Source of the DNA: Rhynochetos jubatus
Taxonomy: Eukaryota > Chordata > Aves > Eurypygiformes > Rhynochetidae
DNA length: 64,000 nt
NCBI GenBank assembly: GCA_027574665.1
Contig: CM050653.1
Location: 39,816,118-39,880,117 of the forward strand
Reading direction: 5' to 3'
The notes below the pieces were generated by a model. That model saw only the letters and a program-made list of their open reading frames with translations. It had not been told where the DNA came from and ran no database searches. Shown here piece after piece: positions 1 through 12,060 of the stretch. Position numbers and translations under genes: made by a program. Every line of letters starts with the position of its first letter. Position 1 is the stretch's first letter.

Positions 1-3000
1 TGACAAGGAAACGGAGCTGAAAATGTGTGCTGAGTTGTTGGCCTACGCCAAGGAATCTTGCTTACAAAACCTGCTCCTTTATCTGGTTCAACTATCCACT
101 TGTAAATTTATTACAGTATCTAAAAGTTTTGTCTCAAACCTCAGGGTTTTGAGCATTAATGTAGCGCCGTAGCTAATATATTATCTTAAAACGGTGTGTC
201 GGGGTGTGAAGGTGGAGGAGAGGCAGATCTCTGCAGAGTTCTTAACCGGATATACTGTATGTCAAACCTTATTTGCACTGAACTGAAGGTGAGATTTTTG
301 TTTTTTCAAATGGTGCAGCCATTCCTGAAAAAGCAGTCTTGCTCTTCATTCAGATCCTGCCCATATCTGCAGGCTCCTTTGTGGGTTTTTTTTGACCCTG
401 GTGCTTGTGTAACCCTTGGGTGAACCAGTACCATTCAGTGAATTAGTAGAAATGTAAATAGATGTTGTCTTTTATGCTTTTAAATGTGCATCTACAACTT
501 CTAATAATGTGTGAAAGCAGGAAACTGCCTCAGCTGGGATTTTTCCCCTGAGCTGATGTAAGATACATCAAACTAAGAACATACTATAAGGGCTGCCTTC
601 ACTAAAAAAAACCCCGCCAGCGTGTTTTTGCAAGTGTGTGGAGCTCTAAAGAAACACTTCTGCTTCTTTAAACTCTGAGTGATTTTTCTTCTCCCCTTCC
701 CCGTTTATTAGCTGGTCTAGCAAGAGATGCTGCTTCTATCTTTGAGATGTCGGGCTCTTATTTCATTGCTGCTCCAACATCTTTCTGATCTGCTCACACA
801 ACTGTCTCGTCAAAGTTGATGCTTTTGACCAAACGGGGTCACTAGATCTTGGCTGAGGCTTTTGCTCCGTTTGAGTGAAACCCCCTGTAGTAACAGGGTA
901 AGGACACTGGTTGGGATTTCGAAATGCCAGCTGAAGGTGCTGTTGCCTGCTCTGCTGGTAGAAGGGGTCTCCCCAGCAGAAGCAGTTATTCCGCTTCTGC
1001 CGCACCCTGAGCGAAGTCAGCAGCAGCAGGTTACAGCAGGAGAACGGGCAGCATGTGCTGACCAAAGCACTTGATCAGTGAGTGCAAACTGTGTCCATCT
1101 TCCTTCGGTTCCTTGGAATCCAGAGGACAGATGAGCCGCTTCTTTCTTATTAATAAGAGAAGTGCTGATTATGGCAGCACAAAACAGTATGGTAAAGAAC
1201 CTTCCCGTGTGTGGCTTTGTGTATTGTTTGGGGAAACAATAAGTTCTGGTAAATAAGCACTATAAGGAAATAATCTCTGATTCTCCTTTACTAATTTCTC
1301 AAAGGCAGTTGGGTTTCAAGATCTTGAATTTTGCCTCTGTCAGCCGACGGCACTATTCTGGAAATTCAGAATTTTCCAAAAGGTACCATGGTTATATTAA
1401 ATGGGTGAACAGAAATTGTATCTTTAGAGGGCAGAAAGCATTTTCATTTCTTTAAAACTCTTTTGCAGTATTTTTTTCTGAATACAACTGAAAAATACGC
1501 AGTTAGTGGATCTCCAGATGAGAAAAGTGGCAAGTGCAGTTACAGGATTGATTTTTGCACGTATAAAATGACTTCAAACTAATAAATCGAGCACAAATAT
1601 TAGCATTTCTTATGTGTGTGCCCTATAGTCATTTAGCTGTTGATCTTTTAAATATTTCAAAATGATATGTGGGTATTGACTCATTATTTTGGAATATCTG
1701 CTTTGAAGACTTTGGATTCTGAACCTTGGAGTTTGAGTTCAGCAGAAGCTAAAGGCTAGCAAACCACCGTGTTTAAACTTACTTGCATAGTGGGAGTGTA
1801 GGTCACGTTTAAATTTAGAACAGATGTTTACAAATAAGTAAGACTCTTAATCCTCAAAAGTTTACTTTTACAAAGAGGACATTATTTCCCCTTTTTGGTA
1901 GTACTACTCATGCCAAGCTGTAAGTGCCTTCAAAGCATGCAAAATAAAAACTTCATAATGCAGAACCCACAGGGGTTCCTGTTGCCTGTTCTGGAAACTA
2001 GCAGAGAGATCCCCTGGTAAAAATCCTAATTGTTATTTCACACGTTGTTGTGGGTTAGAACAAGTGCCAGTGTGAGATTTTGTGGTAGGGTGGGAAGGGC
2101 AAGATACTTATTTTGTTTAGGTTTGCACACAGCTGTTGGCTGAATGATCCTGGTGGTTTGAAATACCAGTTCTCATAAACCAGTTCCATTTTTCCACTGT
2201 CCTTTCAGGGTTTGTATATTTTCAGGAAAAATTCTTCCTGGAGAGAGTGGTGAGGCACTGGCACAGGTCACCCAGAGAAGCTGTGGGTGCCCCATCCCTG
2301 GCAGTGTTCAAGGCCAGGCTGGATGAGGCTTGGAGCAACCTGGTCTAGTGGAGGGTGTCCCTGCCCATGGCAGGGGGGTTGGAATGGGATGGTCTGTAAA
2401 GTCCCTTCCAGCCTAAACCAGTCTATGATTTTAAATGTAGTTACTTTGAAAATACGTTTAATGTTTCCTGTTTTCTGTCAGCTTTTTTTCTTTACCACTT
2501 CCTTCACCCGTACCATCCTTTACACTGTGTGTGGTGTGAGGAGTGAAAAATAATAGTGTTATTGCTGAGCTGAGTCAACTCTGTGCTGGTTTAAATGGAG
2601 CATTCAGGGTCTGTTCAGCAATCAACGCTACTTTAGTTCTTGCTGTGCTGTGTCATGCTCTGGTTCCCTCAAACACACACCTACAGCGTGCTGTTAGTGG
2701 ACTTTACTAAAACGCTGAAAGGACACGTGAAGCACTTTGTTGTGGGGAGAGTATCAACTGGAATACGAGGATAGATCCCATCACAGAATAGATTTTAGGC
2801 AGAGTTAAAAATTTAGGAAGAACATTGAGAGCCCAAAGATGGCTGTTAAAACATGTGAATTTACACATTTATGTGCTTGCAAAAAATGACTTCTTATCTG
2901 TTGTGTGGTGAGAGAGAGAATGTACCAAAACCTTTTGGCCACTTTCATACTGAACAGTGGGAGAAAGATGCAAGCAGCTTTACCCCATTAAAGGTGTACC

Positions 3001-4636
3001 TCCTAGGTGTAATTATCTCTGTCTTGTGAGGTGCTTTTAAATCCGCTGTTCCAGATCATTCAGCTTTCTAGCGTCAGGCTGTCAAAGTATTGACACACTT
3101 ACGGGATCTTCAGTGTGCGAATAGTCGTGTTGAATTTGCAGGTATACGTGATACGGTGTTCCAGCCTCAAAATGCTCAGTACGTACGGGATTGGGGCCCT
3201 AGTAAGCATAACAGAAATCAAATAATTGTGTGAGTTAACAGCATACACTTACTACAAATTAGAGCTCTAAAGAAAATTACCATGCAGTGTTTCTGTTCCT
3301 CTGTCAGCTAAACCATATGAAGAATGGGCTGTAAGTAGCAAAATGAGTAATTGTTCTAGGGATGAATGTGTGTGATTTACACTATTAAATAAAATTGTAG
3401 CTGTCCTTCAGCTTTAAATGCATGTCAAGTATTTTGAGATGCAGTTGGGTAGGGTAACGCAGCGTGGTTCCCTCTTGCAAACGCTTCCAGGACAGAGCTG
3501 GTGTGCTCTGCTTTATGACCACGGCCAGCTGCTCTCCCTTCTTTCCTCATTTCTCCCCGTTCAGCTGTTTGGTTTTACTGGGTACAGATCTGTGAAATGC
3601 TAGGGTATAGGACCCCAAATTCCCACTGGACTTTTCAGAGCGTAGAGTTGGAGCTGAAGATTAGGAGCATGGCCTTTTCTCTAAGTGTGTATTAGTATGG
3701 ATTTATTTTTATGCAGTATGAAATACTCCTCAATATTTATGCTTCCTGTACTGAATGCAGGGAGACTAGTGAAATGATCCAGGCAAACTCTTATTAAAGA
3801 CTTGAATTAAATATTAGTTTTTACAGTAAGTAGAAAGCAACTGAAGGGCTTCATGCCCAGCGGTGCTTCTTTTTCATCTTGTGCTATGTCACTTCACTAG
3901 GGAGCAAGAAAGTTGTTGTATGTTTATTTTCCACAGGCAGGAATTAGAAGGAAACAAGGAGACTCCCAGAGGGTAGTAGAGATCACTGTTAATTGTTATG
4001 TTTAGATAATTAAAAAAACCCCTAAACCCACCCCCACACTTCCTAATGATTGGTGTAAGAAAGTAGTTTAACCTAAATGAGTTAATTTCTTGTTTACTGT
4101 TAGAAATAGTGAAGAATTCTTTTGAGCAATGCTACTGAAGGAGAACATACCTGGTTTCGTCTCACTGAAATAAGTCACTTGCTTTGTAATGTCCCTACTC
4201 CATAGAGTACCAGTGAACAACGCTGAGAAGGGCTCACGCTAGTCCTTCAAAAAGGAACGTACTTTCAGTATGGGTCTCTCTAATACAATCCGTGCCTGCC
4301 TGTGAAGAAAAGGGTAATGAATTCTTGTCTTCCCAGTGACCAGATTACCTTCAGCTTTATCTAACACTCTGCTGTCAAAGATGTCGGGCATCTCGCTGTT
4401 GTGCATCCTTGGAGTCATGAATTCTGATTCTCTTTTCCTCTGAAATGATGAAAGCTGTCAAACAGTGGAACTACTGTATTATGTATTTCAGTGGAATTGC
4501 AAATTCCGTCATGGTCATAATCACGAGTACAGTAATAACCCCAGCAGGCACCTCAAGAACATGTAATGGATTTGATGGTAACTGTGTCTGTTGCCTCAAC
4601 AGTTATTTTAAACTCGTATGTACTGTATGTTTGCAG
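1..4636 (+). other. SNRK: SNRK intron (upstream part cut by window edge)
   Basis: This stretch precedes the first recognisable SNRK exon and ends in the acceptor at 4635-4636. No exon encoding the kinase N-lobe or the DFG and APE motifs was found, so the missing residues must lie on exons upstream of the window. Apart from one CR1 fragment near 2.2-2.4 kb the sequence is AT-rich, unique-looking intron with only short chance ORFs. Confidence 0.8.
2216..2437 (+). mobile_element. CR1 LINE 3' end fragment
   Basis: The segment carries the familiar end of a CR1 element in sense orientation: the coding tail (RVVRHWHR-type residues followed by APSLAVFKARLDEA-like residues, here with frame damage), then the 3' UTR phrase ending in a TCTATGAT-like terminus near 2430. 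It is severely 5'-truncated, as most CR1 copies are, and has no complete reverse transcriptase. It is an inert insertion in the SNRK intron. Confidence 0.9.
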
Positions 4637-4778
4637 ATATATGGAGCTTAGGGGTCATCCTCTTCATGTTGGTTTGCGGACAACCACCGTTTCAAGAAGC
4701 AAATGACAGTGAAACTCTGACTATGATAATGGACTGCAAGTACACAGTGCCACCTCATGTGTCCAAAGAATGTAAAGA
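4637..4778 (+). CDS. SNRK: SNRK coding exon, kinase subdomains IX-X
   Basis: This exon encodes [20 protein letters not shown] and onward to VSKECKD, the C-lobe of the SNF-related kinase SNRK, a Ser/Thr kinase of the AMPK-related family activated by LKB1. The Asp-x-Trp-x-x-Gly motif of subdomain IX opens the exon. The acceptor is TTTGCAG before 4637 and the donor is GTAAGT at 4779. The exon enters in phase 1 (one base of the Asp codon comes from the previous exon) and leaves after two bases of an Asp codon that the next exon completes. It is 142 nt long. The ATP-binding and catalytic-loop parts of the domain are outside the window. Residues match the mammalian protein almost throughout, with Pro in VPPHVS where I recall Ser in human. 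Confidence 0.97.
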
Positions 4779-7224
4779 GTAAGTAGCGTACTAAGAAACT
4801 GGGAAGCATTTATAGAAGTGGATTCTCGTTACCTTGGGGAGTGCCCCGTACCGTATAATCAGCGTGTGGAATATTCCTTGCCTGTTAGTAAGACATCATG
4901 CCTACTGCTTTTGCTTCACACTGAGTCGTTTCTTGGGCACCAGTATTGCATCTGTTTATTCTTTGGGTCTCTTCTTACTACAGGTTAAGTCCATGATACT
5001 TTTTGCCAATAGGTTTGTCCCACACTTGTGTGAAACTTTCCTACATTGTGTAAAATCAAAAGTATCTTTGATGTGTCTCAGTTGTCACGTGTTTTATAAA
5101 TGACTCAAGAAGTGGCTCGCCCCTGGACTGCCTTTGGCCACCACTCTTGCTGGGTGAATTACAAGGTGTCACTGAGTGTGTGTTGTGGCAGGGGTTAAAA
5201 AGGGAATGATTCCTGTAGATTTCTGTTCAAAATACAGGTTGTCAAAACCCAAGGATATCGCGGCAAGTCTTGCTCATCTCCTACTGAAATTGCAACTCCA
5301 AATCAACATTCTAGGCAATCAAGGGAGAAAAATATTCTGTCTGCAAATACCACGTGCCACTTGGGAATCATGACTCATTTTGATGTGTTGTTTTTCTGCG
5401 CTGTTCACTGCAGCCTTTTTATTTTTTTGGTATGTTCCAGTATTTCCCTATTGGTTAATGACCTCTCCGGTCCTTTTAATACCTAACCCAGTTGCATCAC
5501 ATAAATTGTTTCAGTGTTTGACTGGCTTCCTGAATCTGCAGCGGAGTATCTTTTCATTTTCAGTATGGAAGTCCAGGTCACTTCGTAAATGCTTGAAAAA
5601 TGCATTTGGTCCAGTCAGAAAAAAAAAAAAAAAGCCTAGAGCAGCATCTAGGATTGCTGTTTGATGCAGAATGAAACGTTACAGCTGTGATCCCAGTGAC
5701 TGTTCCTCTCTTCGCCCATCGTCTGTGTGGTCCAGGAATCTGGTGTGTAACACGACGCCATAGCTGGTGTGTGTCCAGCGCTTCCAGCAACGTGGAAAAG
5801 CTGTTGTCGGTGCTCTCGGCAGCTTGAAGAGCTTTACGTACAGGAAGGGGTTTAAAATACAGTACAGGAAGAGGTTCAAAAGGGAGCTCTTATCAGCAAA
5901 TTGTATCGAACACATCTCTTGATGCTGCATGCTGTGCTGAGGCCAGGAAACTTTTTGCAGCCTTTCCCTTAATGTGTTGGCTAATGCTAATTTGCTTAAA
6001 GGCCCAAGTAGATCTGCTTTTCCCTGCCTCAGCAATGTACGACCAGTTACCCAAGTCCTCTATAGCTCGGGGTTTCTTAGGGAAAATACTCTGGGAATGC
6101 TTAAAGGAGGGATGAGCATTCTTGGTGGTTTGCATAAGCAAGCTTAGAGCAGGAGGCACATGTGGTACGCTTGTGTGGTTTTACTGCAGGTGTAGCTTAA
6201 GAACAGTCACGTGAAGTGTATAGGTTGTTCCCTTCCTGTTGTAATGTTAACAGAAGCAAAGAAAATCAAGGCTCCCGTGTCTCACCCGGCCCTCCCTCTT
6301 GGTAAAGGCAGTCACAGCTACTAAGTATGTGTGTGACATTCTCTTTCACAGTAGAGTTTTAACGAGACTGAATTAACCTCCATTTTTAATTCCACACATC
6401 ATCTCTCACGTTGTGATCATCTCTGTGGTTTGTGTGGCCTTGCAGTTTGAAGCTGCGTGGTGTAGTACAGTAAGAAACCATGATGTGAGAACCACAGAAC
6501 TTGCACTCCACGTGTTGGAGCAGTAGAGTTTCATTGAAACCTTGGCACCAAGACGGTATATCCATCTTCCGTTTGTTGCGCAAAGCCAAAAACACCTGCC
6601 CCAAGAATCTTCCATGTCTAAGTGAACAGACGTGTGCTGTGCTAATTGAGTCTTTTCCCTGTTCATTTGGGGAATCCGTGCAATTCCTTTCCAGTACTTG
6701 TAAACACTCTGTACCAACCCATTAGGAGGTTTGTCACTTCATCGCCCCAGGTAGTGTTTTGTTTGGGGTTTTTTCCCCTCTACGGACAGACAGATCACTG
6801 TCAAATGTCAGATAGCTATTTCAGCTACTTCTGTTTATCTTGCCATTCCATATTCTTGTTGACAGCAGCAGTAACAGAAAATTAAATTTCTGTTACTTTA
6901 CAGACCAGCCTGTAGGCCAGCTGTGACAGTTGCCCTACAAGAGCTAATGAAAAACAAGAAGAATGTAAGCATAGTAAATGAAACTGCACTTTTCATGATA
7001 TTGAAAACTATAAATATTAAAAACTATAAAAAGTAAACTATTTCAGTTCAGCAATATTAGGAATGTCTCTGAGAATAAATAATTTCCCATCACATTGTTT
7101 ACTGTAGAGAGAAAAGATTCTAAAGATGGACCAACAGCAGGAAATTGCTTCCTACTGTTGCTCTTAGAGTGGCCGCTGCTTAAGCACGTGAGCGCATTTG
7201 TTTAGATTTATTTTTTATTCACAG
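4779..7224 (+). other. SNRK: SNRK intron with a cryptic exon-like segment
   Basis: The intron runs from donor GTAAGT to acceptor TTTATTCACAG. It contains a 15-base A run at 5619-5633 and chance ORFs on the minus strand around 5.6-6.7 kb that match nothing I recognise. A 61-bp segment at 6904-6964 with good splice signals is listed separately. Confidence 0.9.
6904..6964 (+). other. SNRK: Cryptic or alternative exon candidate in SNRK
   Basis: The 61-bp segment is bounded by a pyrimidine-rich acceptor (TTTCTGTTACTTTACAG) and a GTAAGC donor, and is open in the phase delivered by the exon ending at 4778. Its length is not a multiple of three, so inclusion would shift the reading frame of the exon at 7225 and give a TGA at about codon 29 of that exon. 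If real it would be a poison exon that lowers SNRK output. It is not part of the SNRK protein I know, and may be a chance splice-site pair. Confidence 0.25.
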
Positions 7225-7437
7225 TCTAATTACGCGGATGTTGCAGAGAGACCCGAAGCGAAGGGCATCTCTGGAAGAGATCGAAAACCACGCGTGGCTC
7301 CAAGGAGTTGACCCCTCTCCTGCAACAAAGTACAATATTCCTCTTGTGTCCTATAAAAACCTGTCTGAGGAGGAGCACAACAGTATAATACAACGCATGG
7401 TTCTCGGCGATATCGCAGACCGAGACACGATCGTGGA
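7225..7437 (+). CDS. SNRK: SNRK coding exon, end of kinase domain and start of UBA-like domain
   Basis: The exon starts in [20 protein letters not shown], kinase subdomain XI with its conserved Arg, and continues through the [20 protein letters not shown] linker into [20 protein letters not shown], the first half of the UBA-like domain typical of AMPK-related kinases. The acceptor is TTATTCACAG and the donor is GTAAGT at 7438. The first base completes the Asp codon begun by the exon ending at 4778, and the last two bases begin the Glu codon finished at 8520, so the 213-nt exon is in frame with both neighbours. The sequence has HAWLQG where human, as I recall, has HPWLQG. I saw no stop codon or frameshift. 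Confidence 0.97.
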
Positions 7438-8519
7438 GTAAGTTGTCAGTTTTCTACGTGCAGTTTGTTTTGTGCATCTGTCATTTTTGACTGAAGAACG
7501 TCATGAGAAGCTGGGTGCGCCAGTGTTTAAATGTCAAGCCATTCAGCTCACGGAGAAAGTGTTACAGTCTTGCTCTGTGCTAGGATATTCTGGGATGAGA
7601 AATAATTAAGTAGGCGCAACCTTAAAAACTTCAAGGGAACGTGGAACGGTGTTCGATTCCTGTGGTGGTTTGCCACTTTTGAGGAAACTCAATGGCTTTG
7701 AAATCCATGCTTTTACTTGTGCTTTACATCTCACGGGTGGTTGGGGGTGATAACATCACAGCATTTTTCCCTTGGTATGTTTCCAGTGTCTGTGACTCTT
7801 GGTTAATTTAAAGTGTGATTCCTGTTGTCTGTATAATGCAAGATAGTCATTGTCACTGAGTGAGCTGGAAGGCTGTGTATTTTTTTCCTAATACATTAAC
7901 CCCCCCAAGTTTCTCAAATGCTCCCAGAACCAAAAGAGGACTCAATTGCTTTTTCTAATCCTGTTTAAGCTGGAAAAAACCATTACTGTCTTACCATTTG
8001 GGGAGTGGGGAAGCAGCAATCTTGCTGCTTCAGCTTTTAGCTGTGTAAGGATGGCATCCTTTCTGTTAGAATGCCTGAATGATGCTTCCTGGCTTATGGA
8101 CTTCACTTTACTGTGAACTGAACGCGACAGCCCCAAAGTAACGACGGCTTTTCCTCCAGTTGTTGCATGAACAAGTATCAGTACTTTGTGGTTGTACGTG
8201 CCAGAGGAAAAGCCCACCGTTGGTGCGTACCACCAATGGAATTTTATCGTTTCAAGAATGTTCACTAAAGGAAGAATTACTTTATTTTTATGGATGATAC
8301 TCTAAAGAGATCCTCATCCAACTATAGCCAAAATTACTAGTCTGCTTGGCTCATTATTTTCAACACAACCAAGATGTGATGTCAGAACATCAAAACCACC
8401 AGTCCTGTGTATGGGCACCCTTCCTGCTGTGAGAAGCACGGGAAGGTGTGGGAGACGCATGTCCAGTTTTTGAAAAACCATTGATGTGTGGTTTATTTCA
8501 TGTTTTGTACTTTCCTTAG
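7438..8519 (+). other. SNRK: SNRK intron
   Basis: A 1.1-kb intron from donor GTAAGT to acceptor TTTCCTTAG. It is unique-looking, and the minus-strand ORFs within it have no recognisable product. Nothing else is seen. Confidence 0.93.
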
Positions 8520-8654
8520 GGCGTTGGAAACTAACAAATACAATCACATCACTGCTACTTACTTCTTACTAGCTGAAAGGATTCTGCGAGAGAAACAGGA
8601 GAAGGAAATTCAGACCAGATCTGCGAGCCCCAGCAACATCAAGGCTCAGTTCAG
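8520..8654 (+). CDS. SNRK: SNRK coding exon, second half of UBA-like domain
   Basis: This 135-nt exon encodes [40 protein letters not shown] and KAQFR. It completes the UBA-like fold, which in AMPK-related kinases packs on the kinase C-lobe and supports its active conformation, and leads into the basic linker. The first base completes Glu from the exon ending at 7437. The exon ends after AG of an Arg codon, before donor GTGAGA, and the final exon supplies the last base. Human SNRK has Arg where this copy has Lys in TNKYNH, a conservative change. Confidence 0.97.
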
Positions 8655-8761
8655 GTGAGAATTCAGGAATCTAAGTTGATTTCTTTGTTTTTTAACTTGT
8701 CTTAATGAGAATATTATGGAATTGCTGAAGTACTGCTTTCTTAAAAACAGTGTGTTGCGTT

Positions 8762-9756
8762 TGTGCGGCGAGGTTTTGGTAGCAGGGGGGCTACGGGGGT
8801 GGCTTTTGTGAGAAACTGCTGGAAGCTTCCCCTGTGTCCAGCAGAGCCAATGCCAGCCAGCTCTGAGATGGACCTGCTGCTGGCCAATGCTGAGCATGTC
8901 AGTGACAGTGGTAGCGCCTCTGGGATAACACAGTTAAGGAGGCGGGGAAAAACCTGTGCAACTGGAGAGGAGAGTGAGAATATGTGAGAGAGGCAGCCAG
9001 GCAGACCCCCAGGTCAGTGAGGAAAGGGGGGGAGGAGGTGGCTGGAGCAGAAGTTCCCCTGCAGCCCGTGGTGAGAGGGCAGACTGTGCCCTGCAGCCAT
9101 GGAGGGTCACGGGGCAGCAGAGACACCCTCCCCCCCCCCCCCCCCCCCCCCCCCCGCTCCAGTCTGGTGAGGGATCCCATGCTGGAGCAGGCGGCTGTGC
9201 CTGAATGAGCCTGTGACCCTGTGGGCAGCCCAGGCTGGAGCAGGCTGCTCCTGAAGGATGGCACCCCATGGGAGGGACCCACACTGGAGCAGTTTGTGAG
9301 GAACTGCAGCCCCTGGGAAGGACTGACATTGCAGAAGTCCATGGAGGACTGTCTCCTGTGGGAGGGACCCCAGGCTGGAGCAGGGGCAGAGTGTGAGGAT
9401 CCTCCCTGAGGAGGAAGGAGCAGCAGAGACAAAGTGTGATGGACTGACCACAACCCCCATTCCCTGCACTGCTGGGGGGGGAGGAGGTAGAGAAATGGGG
9501 AGCAAAACTGAGCCTGGGAAGAAGGGAGGGGTGGGGGAAGGTGTTTTTAAGATTTTTTTATTTCTCATTATCTTAATTGATAACAAACAAAATTGATCCT
9601 CCCCCGAGTAGAGTCTGTCTTGCCCATGACAGTAACTGGTGAGTGATCTCTCCCTGTCCTTATATTGACCCACGAGCTTTTATTTTTCTCTCCCCTGCCC
9701 AGCTGAGGGAGGGAGTGATAGACCAGCTTGGGTACCTGGAGGGTCAACCCACTGCA
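8762..9756 (+). mobile_element. LTR-like interspersed repeat (probable solo LTR of an avian ERV)
   Basis: The block begins TGTGCGGCGAGGTTTTGGTA and ends near GGGTCAACCCACTGCA, so it has TG and CA termini. It matches from memory a repeat that is common in bird genomes and that I believe to be an LTR. Its middle is built of degenerate units of roughly 45 bp starting with C/A-CTGGAGCAG (for example near 9181, 9234, 9282 and 9375). Positions corresponding to a TATA box (near 8927) and a polyA signal (near 9580) look degraded, no coding region is present, and I see no clear target-site duplication. A non-LTR interspersed repeat is the alternative. Confidence 0.6.
9130..9155 (+). repeat. Poly-C tract, 26 bases
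   Basis: An uninterrupted run of 26 C lies within the LTR-like repeat and is preceded by a C-rich lead. On the other strand it is a poly-G run that could form G-quadruplex structure. Its exact length may be unreliable because long homopolymers are prone to sequencing error. Confidence 0.95.
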
Positions 9757-10278
9757 AACAGCAAAATACTTAGTCATTGCAGGTTTTGAATGTCTTAAGT
9801 GCAGTGGATGCTTCAGAAGCTGTCCAGGAATCAGTTGCCAATAATATTCTAAGTTCTCTTCAGGAAATGAGTGATCACATTGAAGTCTCTGTCTGAGCAA
9901 GTTTTCACACCTGCTAGAAAAGGGCTTGTTCATGGACCTTCAGTGCCCCATACCAATTGGGTATGTAATATCCCTGGAAAAAAATTAGTTGTGTAATCCA
10001 TAAGCATGTTGATAGGGAATTAGTTATTAATGAGAAATCACTATGAACCTGATGCTGTGTTTTATTGTTAGCTTTGATTTTTTTTACTGGGCTGAACATC
10101 CCCTAAAATAAGCTCAGAGTAAACATCTGTAGGTTGTGTTCTCTTTAATGACAGCTGATAGGCCTGTTGTCTAAGGAAGAGCGTTGAATTTATTGCTTTC
10201 ATCAGCTGTTTAAAGACATTGCAATAGATTTTTTTGGTTTTAGCTTGATAAGAACATGATTAAAAAAACCCTTATAGT

Positions 10279-10306
10279 AAGCTGAAGCTTTCCAAAGCTT
10301 CAGCTT
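10279..10306. repeat. Perfect inverted repeat (13-bp arms, 2-bp spacer)
   Basis: The arm AAGCTGAAGCTTT at 10279-10291 is followed by CC and its exact reverse complement at 10294-10306. Each arm also contains AAGCTT. The structure would form a tight hairpin in RNA or a small cruciform in DNA. It lies in the last SNRK intron and has no coding association. Confidence 0.95.
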
Positions 10307-12022
10307 GTGACACAGTAAAGCTAAAGAGGGAAATGGGCTTCTGGCATGTCACTGGTATTGATAAGTTCATCCACTCCCCTTGCTCTGCAGCCGGTTAGCA
10401 AAGCATCCCGTATTTTCAGTGACAGCAGCAGAAGCTTCAAAAAACCCCAGACAACACGGGCACAAGGCACGTAGTGTAGTTTCCACCTGCACACTGATAT
10501 TGGAGGATGCCGGTTGTGAAGTTTATTTTTCTTAAAACCATTTGTTTTTCATTTCCTGAGGTAAGTGCCCGACTCTGATGAGGGATCTGCTGATCCTGAG
10601 AACAAAAGTCTTTATTGGCCGGTCTTGCCAGTCTTTTCAGTGAGGTTGGAGGTGGTGCTGAGGCATTTGCATTAACTTCTGTTCTCTGACCTTCAGTCTC
10701 TTCCAAAGTTGCCTTTTCGGTTTGAGTAAAATGTTGTTATGGCTAATAATAGTTACCGATAATAATTGTTAGTAGCGAATCTCTTAATGAGAGAATAATG
10801 CTGATGTTTAGAGTTGCTGGCTACCTTCAGTGGTGTTAGTGTAAATGTGGGATTTAGAGAAAAAGACAAAATAGCTTGTTATTCCAAAGGATTCTTTGTG
10901 CAACTTTCATGCAAGGCCATGTGTGAAATCACTGATAGTGGGGAGATAAATGCTATGGTGTCCCTCGGGTGCATATTTGTATTTCCCTTGGCCTACTGGA
11001 TAAAAGTCAGGGAGTGCTGCCTCAGGTTCCACCTAGAAATAATGGACACGCCTTATAAATTAAGGGCACACACTTTGGAAAATGGGTGAAGATACATCAT
11101 CTCTGTTGGTTACCTTGGATTTAGGCTGAGATTTGGGAGGCTTTTAGAGAGGTGTCCTCTGAATATCAGTCTACGTGAATAACGAGCTGTTTCCCTCTGA
11201 ACCTTAGTGGTTCGCAACATCTTTGTCATCTCCAGACGACACTGCGCCCTGTGGTGTGTGCTACAGTAGACTGACATGTTGTTGCTGCCCCTCACTGACC
11301 ACTGAGCGAATGACCTTTTAGGTAGGAAATTCCATCTTGGGTTGCGTGGTGACAGGTACTTGGGCAGAGTCAGCGTGGTGGCCGGCTACGGGTTGGCTAC
11401 AGAACTGAGCTGCTCTGGAGCTTGGTGTTACAGTGCTCACCTCTCCTCAGGGAAATACTGTCACTTTCTCCCCTAGTGGATCATCCTCCTGCATCAAATT
11501 CTTTTAAAGAAATCCAAGCAGAGCATCCAGTGTGCCCCATACTGATGGGAAAACCTTGAGTTTACCTTCAAAGGGAGCTCTAGAACTGCTTTTAAATTGG
11601 TTTGGCCTGTTTTTCCCCCTGCATCAGTGTCACTGTTGCAGTAGAAGAGCACCAGTGGCGCTGAGGAACTGGAACGCACAGATTGAATGGAGTAGTTGAA
11701 GCCTGTCTTATGGGTATGAATTTTCTTTTCAGGACAAGGACATCTGCATAAACTCAGGAGCTCTTGCCCTTAATGGTCCCAGGTAGCTACTCCTTGTCTT
11801 CGTGATGGCTCTAAATTCAATGTGTTTATATGGAATGACCTTACGAAAAAGACGACAAAGTAGTGCATTACTTTCGTTTTGAGACTCCAGAAGATTAAAA
11901 AAAAAAAAAATTAACTTACTTGCAACCTGGAGCTTCCCGTCTGTCCCCTCCTCCCCTCAGGCCTACTGGGAATAAGGGCAGGGAGGAAGGGAGGCAAACG
12001 TGGGCTGCTATGAAAGATAAAC

Positions 12023-12060
12023 GTACTGTAGTGAGGTTTATTGCCTGGGAACTACAGTAC
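12023..12060. repeat. Inverted repeat (10-bp arms, 18-base loop)
   Basis: GTACTGTAGT at 12023-12032 is the reverse complement of ACTACAGTAC at 12051-12060. A further GTACTGTA lies just downstream near 12067. It is a stem-loop of moderate strength in the SNRK intron, with no assigned role. Confidence 0.8.

Noticed and set aside
7640..7680. GTTCGATTCC resembling a tRNA B box
   Set aside because: There is no matching A box or cloverleaf upstream.
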